The translations under genes were made by a program, and so were the position numbers. 64,000 nt of DNA from Splendidivirga corallicola (lineage in GTDB: Bacteria; Bacteroidota; Bacteroidia; Cytophagales; Cyclobacteriaceae), in assembly GCA_030442035.1 (NCBI GenBank), contig JAUJEA010000007.1, positions 124,001 through 188,000 on the forward strand, given 5' to 3'. Below the pieces are notes generated by a model. It ran no database searches. It was given only the letters and a program-made list of their open reading frames with translations, and had not been told where the DNA came from. Position 1 is the stretch's first letter; each line of letters begins with the position of its first letter. Positions 54,408 through 61,916 of this stretch are shown here, piece by piece.

Positions 54408-55433
54408 ATGAAAAGAAAAACGCAAGTCAATATATATGATGTAGCCAAGGAGTTAGGAGTCTCTATTTCCACTGTCTCAAGAGCATTGAATGATAATCCT
54501 AAGATCAGCGAAAAAACAAAGAAAAGGGTCAAAAAGGCAGCAGATAAATTAGGGTTCAAGAAAAATATACTGGCTTCCGGTCTTATGACCAATAAAACCA
54601 AAATCATTGGTGTTATCGTTCCTTACATCAACCGTGAATTTTTTGCTCAAGCCATCAACAGTATTGAAATGACCGCCTTTGATTTAGGTTATAAAGTAAT
54701 GATCTGTCAGTCCGCTGATTCTTTGGAAAGAGAAAGAATTAACATTGATACTTTGATTTCAAGCAGAGTCGATGGCATTATCATGTCCCTGTCGCTTGAA
54801 ACTAATGATTGGTCTCATCTACAAAGAGCCATTGATATGGGAATTCCCATAGTGTTTTTTGACAGAGTATGTTACGATATTGAGCATTCAACCAAAATTA
54901 TGGTTGACAATTTTTCAGCTGCCTACCGAGCAACCAGCCATCTCATCGAAAAAGGACACAAAAGAATAGGGCACATTGGTGGCTTTATGAAAATTAAGAT
55001 CTTTCAGGAAAGATTTAATGGGTATAAAAAGGCATTAAATGATAACAATATCCCTTTGGATGAAACCATTGTGAAAGAAACGCATCTGACTAAGGATGAT
55101 TGCAATAAAGCGGTAAAAGATATTTTGGATCTTGAGAATCCACCATCAGCTGTATTCTGTGCGAATAATCTTACGGCAATTACGGCCATTTTTTATGCAC
55201 AAAGCATCGGCATGAATGTCCCGGGTGATTTAGCGGTCATTGGTTTCAGTGTAGACCCTTTTGCAACTCTAATGAAACCTTCATTAACTGCAGTAGAACA
55301 ACCCAGCAAGGAAATGGGAAAGTTGGCCACAGAAAGGTTGGTAGAAGAATTAAATGGTTTGGCCGAAGAAAAGGCAACTATTTATGGAAAAATTATTCTG
55401 GACACAAAATTGGTTGTAAGAGAATCGTCTTAG
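54408..55433 (+). CDS. LacI-family transcriptional regulator
   Basis: 341 residues. N-terminal HTH (VNIYDVAKELGVSISTVSRA, residues 4-23) and hinge helix (ILASGLMTN), followed by a periplasmic-binding-protein-like sensor domain starting KIIGVIVPYINREFFAQAIN and ending VRESS. It probably binds the GCAAGCGCTTGC sites in this locus and responds to a sugar or uronate intermediate; the ligand is not readable. It is convergent with the next gene, with 5 nt between stops. Confidence 0.95.
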   Translation: MKRKTQVNIYDVAKELGVSISTVSRALNDNPKISEKTKKRVKKAADKLGFKKNILASGLMTNKTKIIGVIVPYINREFFAQAINSIEMTAFDLGYKVMICQSADSLERERINIDTLISSRVDGIIMSLSLETNDWSHLQRAIDMGIPIVFFDRVCYDIEHSTKIMVDNFSAAYRATSHLIEKGHKRIGHIGGFMKIKIFQERFNGYKKALNDNNIPLDETIVKETHLTKDDCNKAVKDILDLENPPSAVFCANNLTAITAIFYAQSIGMNVPGDLAVIGFSVDPFATLMKPSLTAVEQPSKEMGKLATERLVEELNGLAEEKATIYGKIILDTKLVVRESS

Positions 55434-55438
55434 AAAAA

Positions 55439-56104
55439 CTAACCAGCCAAAATTTGAATATCATATGGTTTCAGAACTCTTTTATCATACCCATTTTTTG
55501 TGACATTTATCATGGCAAGGCCAATTTGAGTAGTGTCCACAACTGCTTTTGGTGCTATCATTTTTATAAGCTTTATTAACCATTTGAGGTAACGGATTAA
55601 AAACTTATATAATTTACTGCTAGGCTCGACACCGCGCAGGGGAATTATAGCCCCTGGCCTGAACATAAAGGCCTGTGCAAATCCGAGATTCAACAAATCG
55701 TTCTCAGTTTTTCCCTTGACCCGTGCCCACATGCCTCTTCCTTTTTCGGAGGAATCTGTTCCTTCTCCTGAAACATAATTGAATGTCATATCCTTGTTGA
55801 GTATCAGTAATTCTTTTGCCAAAGACAATGTGAAGGTGTGGGTCAACTTTGTATACTGTTCTTCCTTCAAACCTGCCGCACTGACACCCATACAGGCGTA
55901 GCACGCATCATAGCCTTTTAACTGATCTGCAACTGATGCAAACTCCGAGAAATCCTGATGAATTAGTTCTTTAAGTTTAGAATGCTCAATTTCTATAGGT
56001 TTTCTTGAGATGGACAATACCTCAGTTATATCACTATGGTCGAGGCACTCCAACAAAACGCCTTTGCCAACCATACCTGTTGTTCCTGTGATTATCACTT
56101 TCAT
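55439..56104 (-). CDS. NAD(P)-binding, NmrA/HTATIP2-like atypical SDR
   Basis: 221 residues with an N-terminal TGTTGMVGKGVL dinucleotide-binding loop and RKPIEIEHSKL after strand 2. The YxxxK triad is not evident: YVSGEGTDSSEKGRGMWARV is in its place. This fits the atypical SDR family of HTATIP2-like oxidoreductases or epimerases. Its role in the surrounding locus is unclear; it may be unrelated. Confidence 0.75.
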   Translation of the reverse strand: MKVIITGTTGMVGKGVLLECLDHSDITEVLSISRKPIEIEHSKLKELIHQDFSEFASVADQLKGYDACYACMGVSAAGLKEEQYTKLTHTFTLSLAKELLILNKDMTFNYVSGEGTDSSEKGRGMWARVKGKTENDLLNLGFAQAFMFRPGAIIPLRGVEPSSKLYKFLIRYLKWLIKLIKMIAPKAVVDTTQIGLAMINVTKNGYDKRVLKPYDIQILAG

Positions 56105-56328
56105 TTTGTTATTTGGTTAGTGATTTATTGATTTTTACCAAATGTGGTAGTAAAAATAAGAACTCCATGATTATTGCAATCTTTATTGTTTGATCGTAAT
56201 CATCGCACTTTAAATTGTACTTAAGGTAATCATTCGATTGGGATGGAAACCAAGCAAGCGATTATGGAAGAAATATTAGTAATATTATCTATTTTTGATT
56301 CTTAAGCAAATACAATTCTAATTACCAA

Positions 56329-57240
56329 ATGAAAGTACTGAAGACCATTGACCGAAGAAATTTTATTAAACAATCAGGTTTACTGATGTCAACGGCATTG
56401 GTTCCAATTTCCGGTTTTTCTATGACAAGTCTAAAGAAATATAAGATGGGACTACAGCTCTTTACCATAAGGGATGCGATGGAAAGGGACCCACTCGGTA
56501 GTTTAAAAACAGTTGCATCTCTAGGCTATGAAGACCTGGAAACATATGGGTATGATAGTGATCAGGGAACTTATTATGGTTTCAAAGCTGCTGAATTCAA
56601 ACAAGTTTTAGCCGACCTGCAACTAACTACCTCCAGTGGCCACTATAGTCTTTTTACATACCTGAACAAGCCTTTGGATGCCCTCAAGCAATATGTTGAT
56701 CGCTGCATTGAAGGAGCTCATGCTGTGGGGCAAAGTTATATTACCTGGCCATGGCTGGATCCCGATTCAAGAACACTTGAAAAATTCAGGATACTTTCTG
56801 AAAAATTGAATATAGTGGGAGAACAAGTCACTAAGGCTGGTCTCGGTTTTGCTTACCACAACCACGACTTTGAATTTATCGATCAAGGCGGCGAAACCGG
56901 CTATGATATTATTTTGCGGGAAACCGATCCTTCACTGGTAAAGTTACAAATGGACCTGTACTGGGTGATGCATTCCTCGAAGGAGAGTCCAGCCGAACTC
57001 ATTGCCAAACAACCGGGACGTTATGTGATGTGGCATGTGAAAGATATGGATAAAATCACCAGGGATTATACCGAGCTTGGCAATGGGTCTATAGACTACA
57101 CTGTTATTTTACCAGAAGCATCCCGCGCAGGCCTGGAATACTATTTTTTAGAACAGGGTGGCAATTATGCCAAAAATTCAATGCAAAGCATCACTGATAG
57201 TGCTGCCTATTTCAAAAAGCACCTTCAGAAGTATTTGTAG
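56329..57240 (+). CDS. Tat-exported sugar-phosphate isomerase/epimerase-like TIM-barrel protein
   Basis: 303 residues. Tat signal DRRNFIKQSGLLMSTALVP. Xylose-isomerase-like TIM barrel: KMGLQLFTIRDAMERDPLGS, GFAYHNHDFEF (metal-ligand His region), VKLQMDLYWVMH, MWHVKDMDKI and LEQGG at the end. Secreted members accompany Gfo/Idh/MocA and DUF1080 in keto-glycoside pathways, where they isomerise or hydrate the keto sugar. The nearest upstream LacI site is at 54082, so its control is uncertain. Confidence 0.82.
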   Translation: MKVLKTIDRRNFIKQSGLLMSTALVPISGFSMTSLKKYKMGLQLFTIRDAMERDPLGSLKTVASLGYEDLETYGYDSDQGTYYGFKAAEFKQVLADLQLTTSSGHYSLFTYLNKPLDALKQYVDRCIEGAHAVGQSYITWPWLDPDSRTLEKFRILSEKLNIVGEQVTKAGLGFAYHNHDFEFIDQGGETGYDIILRETDPSLVKLQMDLYWVMHSSKESPAELIAKQPGRYVMWHVKDMDKITRDYTELGNGSIDYTVILPEASRAGLEYYFLEQGGNYAKNSMQSITDSAAYFKKHLQKYL

Positions 57241-57594
57241 TAGCATAGTGTCTTCAGGCTGATGATCATGTGAGTGTTTAAAATGTTAAAGTCGGGATAC
57301 CTAGCCGTCCAAACCATATCAAGCTTTATCTAAAAAATACACTCTAAATTCCCTTTGATAAAGTATCTGTTCTTGCATTTCTTCAAATGGGGCTCAGATT
57401 GCATTGCCTAAGCATGCTACATTAAGTGCAAAATCGGTAGAACAATTGAACAAAGCATATATTTTAGTATGCGGGTGTTTGAATTTAATACCATTACTTT
57501 TTTCAAAATAAACCATCGTCATTCCGTAATTTCTTGAGTAAGCGAAAGAAATATACGGAATCCCCTGGTACTGAACGGTGAGGACGGTATACTT

Positions 57595-57810
57595 TCAAAA
57601 AAATTGATAGCGCCTTCTTTTGGAAGATTCCTGATCTTCGTTACACTTCGTCAGGAATGACGTAATACTAATGATTCTGATTTCTAATATGCTTCGATAG
57701 AGACCATTTGACTGATGATCCAGCAATCTTTGTTTAAGATCACTCGTGGAACCATAATACCATCGCTGGGTAGATTCCGATTGATCCAAAAAATATAAGG
57801 GATCAAGCAA
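57595..57810 (-). pseudogene. Decayed GIY-YIG nuclease-like gene
   Basis: The minus-strand frame (no ATG) reads LYFLDQSESTQRWYYGSTSD then LKQRLLDHQSNG, matching the N-terminal half of small GIY-YIG proteins (the Y-x-G core is WYYGST, where the usual second motif residue is present). Then it runs into IRIISITSFLTKC, a repeat-derived tail, instead of the conserved helical half with the catalytic Arg/Glu. Length is 71 codons against about 85-95 for intact family members. A short inverted repeat (ATTCCTGA/TCAGGAAT at 57627-57634 and 57651-57658) marks the break. Confidence 0.65.
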
Positions 57811-57854
57811 TATTTCCAGGGAGTGATTTCACTAATCAGGTAATTCTAACGTAC

Positions 57855-57887
57855 AACTTTTGGAAAGTTTGAAACTTTCCAAAAGTT
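57855..57887. repeat. Perfect 33-nt palindrome (16-bp arms, 1-nt centre)
   Basis: Left arm AACTTTTGGAAAGTTT (57855-57870), single G, right arm 57872-57887. Intergenic between the GIY-YIG remnant and tRNA-Pro. It resembles the short AT-rich palindromic units that are dispersed in Bacteroidota genomes; only one copy is seen here. Confidence 0.75.
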
Positions 57888-58025
57888 AACCACCTGCTTA
57901 TGAGCAAATTCAGATTAAATGTTTGATTCAGTTATTGACAGCTCCGGTTCATTGAAGTTGGACTATGGAGGGTTACTCCCCAGGTTTTCCGCTTGATCCA
58001 ATATAAGTGCAGAACATAGCTTATC

Positions 58026-58060
58026 GAAAAAGAAAGGGTCACCAAAACATGACCCCTTCT
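58026..58060 (-). terminator. Terminator of tRNA-Pro
   Basis: On the minus strand, an 11-bp stem with one mismatch (AGAAGGGGTCA / TGACCCTTTCT, 58031-58060) is followed by TTTTC, starting 3 nt after the tRNA 3' end. Confidence 0.65.
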
Positions 58061-58062
58061 CG

Positions 58063-58137
58063 TCGGGATGACTGGATTCGAACCAGCGGCCCCCACGTCC
58101 CTAACGTGGTGCGCTAACCGGACTGCGCCACATCCCG
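58063..58137 (-). tRNA. tRNA-Pro (anticodon AGG)
   Basis: 75 nt, read on the minus strand: acceptor CGGGATG/CATCCCG, D arm GCGC/GCGC, anticodon stem CCACG/CGTGG with loop TTAGGGA (anticodon AGG at its centre), variable GGGCC, T arm GCTGG-TTCGAAT-CCAGT (one G-U pair) and discriminator A. C1-G72 is characteristic of bacterial tRNA-Pro. No CCA is encoded. An A at position 34 is unusual for bacterial proline tRNAs. Confidence 0.95.
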
Positions 58138-58207
58138 AGTATTTTATATTTATCAAAATTCTTTCAATTGGGAATTCCACATTCAATTGATGGCCCTCCC
58201 GATCTCA

Positions 58208-58242
58208 TCGGGATGCAATAACATGAACTGCGCCACATCCCG
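58208..58242 (-). pseudogene. Internally deleted tRNA-Pro copy
   Basis: On the minus strand: CGGGATGTGGCGCAGT, identical to the first 16 nt of the tRNA, then 11 unrelated nt, then CATCCCGA with the same 3' flank pattern (YGAGA). It keeps both acceptor strands but lost the anticodon, D-loop and T arm. It lies 70 bp upstream of the intact gene, so it is a decayed tandem copy or a recombination scar. Confidence 0.75.
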
Positions 58243-58330
58243 AAAAGGAATGCAATATTAATAAATTTTTAATTACTCTTTTACTTCAAAAATAAATTAA
58301 TTGGCTGTAAAATTCAGCTTAAGGCATCAA

Positions 58331-60724
58331 TCAATTTTCCAATTCGTTAACACCATATTCCAATACGGCACTTCCAACCTTTCCATCTTTGGATATTCCT
58401 TGGATTTCAATAATAAAATCGGATGAAATATCAGCGTTATCAAATTCAACTACAACTTTTTCATTTTCCGATGTTTTCAGATTGGGATTCCAATACAATA
58501 ATCTCCTGAAATCAGGAATTTTATCTTCTCCATGATCTAATGCTTTTCCATGAAATTCGAAGGGATAGGTAATTCCATTTATAACAGCCAAGTTATTATA
58601 AATGGATTCCAAGGGGTTCTCATAACCCTCTTTCAATTCAAAAAAAATAGCCCCTCTTAACCCAAAAGTTCCAAAATCTCTCAGAGTCCGAACCGAATTG
58701 CAAACTTTGATTCGTTCAACGGATTTTGCATCCAAACTCAATACATGATCGTAGTCAAATGTTGGGACATTATTTATAAATATCAAAGGTGAATCATCGT
58801 ATTTGTAACTACTCTCTTTAGGTGTTAACAATAATTTATAACCGTCCTTTTCCTTTTTAAAAGTAGCTTTTGAGACCAGCTCATTGATGATTTCTTTTGT
58901 GGTAGGCAGCGTAACATAGTCTTCCAGGTCAATGGTGTTATCCACTTTTCGATCAATACCTAATTCTTCTGTTTCATCCGAATATATATCCTGCCTGCTT
59001 CCATAAGAAAGATTAATTAAGTTTTCTTTTTGCTTAAAACTCAAATAATCTATAATATCTTCATTCAGGGCAACATCGCGGTTGATAGGCATATATTTCT
59101 TTTTGTGCCCCGTTTGACTTGAATGCATCTTTATTTCCTGAACACGTTCTCCTTTATAATTGAAACCATATACCCAGATATGTCTTTTTCCCTGGTAGTC
59201 GGGCATATCAATCTCAATGATCTTGCGATTGTCTACATACTCTTCTATAACCAGCTTATCTTCCAAACTCATCACTGAAACTCTGGAAATTTGTTTATAT
59301 ATTTCCGGATCCAACTCGCTCAAATCCAATACAAGCATGTTTTGTTTGGACCTATCGTCAATGGTATTTGATCCTCTGCCTCTCTCATTCTCTTGCCAGA
59401 TCTTATTGGCATTTTCTATGGTTAACAAAGCTGCATCAAGTGCTGATAATTTTTCTTTGTTTTTGAAGTATAGATCTACATGGTCCAATGAAGAACTTAT
59501 TTTATTTCCATACTTATAGGACACCAGACCAGCTAACTTAGGAAAGGCTCGATTAGATATTTGCTGATCATACACCTTGACAGACAGCTCTGAAGAAACC
59601 GGAACATCAAGGTAATCCGTGACACTTATTTCTAAACTCACCTTTCCTCTTTTTGTATAATTCAATTGATCAGTCTGAGCGGAGATGTTTAGACCCTCCT
59701 TTTTATCGTTGAATACCAATCGACTACTTATCCATTCTCCTTGTTGATTAAAAAGGCCGAAATTTATGATACCTTGAGGTAAAGCAGATGTAGAAATATT
59801 GATTTTTAAGGGATCAGTGAAAGGATTCTGGTTTAGACTGAGTTTATTTTTGTAACATAATTGATTATTAAATTCTCCCAAAAGGTAAAAGTCTTTGTTT
59901 GTATCGGTTATTAAGTAATCATCACCTGCTACAATTCGAAAATTTAAGAAGTTGTCGGATCTGTCGTTGAACTCCAATTTAATCTGGTCAGTATCAATTG
60001 ACTTCAAAACGTCAGCTTCGACTAAAGCTCCCTGAACATAGATCTTATATTTTCCAAGTTTCTCTGGTAATAATATAAAGCTACCAATGCCATTTTGATC
60101 TGATTGGAATTTAGTGATAGTGGCACCTGTACTGTCGACTACTTCTCCATCAACCTTAAAGCCTCTACCATACTGATCCGTAGCTTTGAACCCTATTTCA
60201 TTTTCCACATTACCAATTATCCTGCCGCCCTCCGGAAAAAATGATACATTCTGAAAGCGCCGTTTAGCGCTTGTTATGGTTTTATTACTTTCTCTGAAAT
60301 TGTAAATACTCACCTCTGTCATGAAGGACCCATATTCATTTCCAATATTAGCAGCCTTTAAGCGATAAATCCCTTGAGGAATATCAGCAGGTAGATTTAT
60401 TTGTCCCCCTCTTCTTCCAGGTTCAATTCGAAATCTGCTTTCCAGGTAAACTTCACCTTCAGGTGAAATTACTTCAATATCAATATAGCGGCTGTCAGCA
60501 ATTAAGAGACCCTGATGATTAAATGGATAAATTTTCATCCATACAGTTTCTCCATTCACATAAAAATCTTTGTCAAACTCCACAAAAAGATATTCCACCT
60601 CAGGATTATTATGTACTTCGAATTGTTCTTGCATTTTTCCAATGAAACTGGAATTCCTCTGACCATATCCGCATAAAGTAATGATCAAAAACAACGAAAC
60701 TATCAATGCAATTCTTAATTTCAT
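58331..60724 (-). CDS. Exported MG2/TonB-plug-like protein without a barrel
   Basis: 797 residues with a signal peptide (LIVSLFLIITLCGYGQ). The N-terminal half has macroglobulin-like (MG2) Ig domains: LFVEFDKDFYVNGETVWMKI and IPQGIYRLKAANIGNEYGSF. Around residues 640-700 there is a TonB-receptor plug-like segment: SPLIFINNVPTFDYDHVLSL, then SVERIKVCNSVRTLRDFG and FGLRGAIFFELK. No beta-barrel follows, so it cannot be a receptor on its own. Third gene of the TonB receptor/DUF4249 operon; probably a periplasmic accessory. Function unknown. Confidence 0.75.
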   Translation of the reverse strand: MKLRIALIVSLFLIITLCGYGQRNSSFIGKMQEQFEVHNNPEVEYLFVEFDKDFYVNGETVWMKIYPFNHQGLLIADSRYIDIEVISPEGEVYLESRFRIEPGRRGGQINLPADIPQGIYRLKAANIGNEYGSFMTEVSIYNFRESNKTITSAKRRFQNVSFFPEGGRIIGNVENEIGFKATDQYGRGFKVDGEVVDSTGATITKFQSDQNGIGSFILLPEKLGKYKIYVQGALVEADVLKSIDTDQIKLEFNDRSDNFLNFRIVAGDDYLITDTNKDFYLLGEFNNQLCYKNKLSLNQNPFTDPLKINISTSALPQGIINFGLFNQQGEWISSRLVFNDKKEGLNISAQTDQLNYTKRGKVSLEISVTDYLDVPVSSELSVKVYDQQISNRAFPKLAGLVSYKYGNKISSSLDHVDLYFKNKEKLSALDAALLTIENANKIWQENERGRGSNTIDDRSKQNMLVLDLSELDPEIYKQISRVSVMSLEDKLVIEEYVDNRKIIEIDMPDYQGKRHIWVYGFNYKGERVQEIKMHSSQTGHKKKYMPINRDVALNEDIIDYLSFKQKENLINLSYGSRQDIYSDETEELGIDRKVDNTIDLEDYVTLPTTKEIINELVSKATFKKEKDGYKLLLTPKESSYKYDDSPLIFINNVPTFDYDHVLSLDAKSVERIKVCNSVRTLRDFGTFGLRGAIFFELKEGYENPLESIYNNLAVINGITYPFEFHGKALDHGEDKIPDFRRLLYWNPNLKTSENEKVVVEFDNADISSDFIIEIQGISKDGKVGSAVLEYGVNELEN

Positions 60725-60781
60725 ATAATCTTCTCCTTAGTTAGAATCTTAAAAAGATGTACAGCATTATTAGAATTTAAA

Positions 60782-61897
60782 TCATCGCCACCAAGGCGGT
60801 TTTTGATTAGTTATACTGGTGGAACCACCTCCATATTCAAAGCAACTCAGGCAGTCAGGTGTAGGAATATTAGGCACGCCCGGAGGTGGATCACAGGGAT
60901 TCGATTCCTCCAATGTATATGGCAGCTCATGGATGTTAACAAACCATCTTTTCTCTGATTCACTCGCCACACTGAAGTATCCCAGGACTCTGTCATCCGG
61001 ATCATTCACATTGATAATATTACCTTTTATGGTAAAAGGGGGCGGGTCAAAAATACTTCCCACACTCTCTCTTTGTTTCTTTAGGGATTCCCAGAAATCA
61101 TAAGCCTTTTCCGATAGTGAAAACTGACGAATAAGCACGCTGAAATCATGTTTCAGTTTATCATTTCCGGTGACTGGCAGAAAGAAAAGCTGCTTTGGAT
61201 AATTTCCCTTTCCAAGATTGTCTTCATGTAATACTATATCCTTGAAGTAGTAATCATTGGTCACCCAGCATGTTTTTAACGGACTATTATCACTTGGCAA
61301 AGGAGCAATATAGACCCAGGTTGGTATAATATCCCATCTGTAGTAGGCCGTTTCAGTTGTTTCATTGTCCGGTAAATTTGTAAAGACATTGATACCTTTA
61401 ATCAAATTGGGCTCCTTTTTGCCGCCAATATCTTGAATAATCAATTTTTCATCTAATTCATAGTATGGCCAATCCTGGGATTTAGCTTTATGCACTCTTT
61501 CAGGCAGAGATTCATAAGTTTTACCATCGTTTGTGATAATTTGAAGTTTATATTCCCTGCTTTCCTGAGCTTTGAAGTGTTGATCAATAATATAGTATTC
61601 TCCTGATTCCGAGAATTCCTGAAGTATTATTTCGCCACCGGAATCATCCACTATTTTCACAGTTGCTCCGGAAACCACCTCATCTCTTTGATTAGAGACA
61701 GGGCTCGAAATACTCAACTTGACCTTAAAATAACTTTCAATGGCGTATGGGTCGGATCTTTCTGCAGCCGACAGATCAGAAATAAAACCTTCTACCACCA
61801 ATCTGGCTGGCTCACTGGATGTGTCGAATTCTATCGGATCGACGCAAGTAGAAAAGCAAAATATACTTAATATTAATATGGCTATTCTTGTTTTCAT
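60782..61897 (-). CDS. DUF4249 lipoprotein
   Basis: 371 residues. Lipoprotein signal with Cys18 (FSTCVDPIEF); the DUF4249 family follows: ARLVVEGFISDLSAAERSDP, then VVSGATVKIVDDSGGEIILQ, and GEYYIIDQHFKAQESREYKL. It lies between the TonB receptor and the MG2-plug gene, and DUF4249 genes regularly follow receptor genes in Bacteroidota, perhaps as surface-exposed SusD-like partners. The C-terminus has CDPPPGVPNIPTPDCLSCFE, a Cys pattern that may be structural. Confidence 0.85.
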   Translation of the reverse strand: MKTRIAILILSIFCFSTCVDPIEFDTSSEPARLVVEGFISDLSAAERSDPYAIESYFKVKLSISSPVSNQRDEVVSGATVKIVDDSGGEIILQEFSESGEYYIIDQHFKAQESREYKLQIITNDGKTYESLPERVHKAKSQDWPYYELDEKLIIQDIGGKKEPNLIKGINVFTNLPDNETTETAYYRWDIIPTWVYIAPLPSDNSPLKTCWVTNDYYFKDIVLHEDNLGKGNYPKQLFFLPVTGNDKLKHDFSVLIRQFSLSEKAYDFWESLKKQRESVGSIFDPPPFTIKGNIINVNDPDDRVLGYFSVASESEKRWFVNIHELPYTLEESNPCDPPPGVPNIPTPDCLSCFEYGGGSTSITNQKPPWWR

Positions 61898-61916
61898 TGC
61901 TTCAAGTCAAAAAAGG

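Larger units (their letters stand above)
57241..58062. other. 0.8-kb gap with a decayed gene and repeats
   Basis: Contains a degraded GIY-YIG gene (57595-57810), a small inverted repeat inside it, a perfect 33-nt palindrome (57855-57887) and a terminator hairpin for the tRNA at its right end. The 57241-57594 part shows no coding potential. Such a mix is typical of a site of repeated mobile-element activity. Confidence 0.6.

Noticed and set aside
36160-58000. SusC/SusD pair for the glycan locus
   Set aside because: None found; the only TonB receptor is at 61917-64000, in a different operon.
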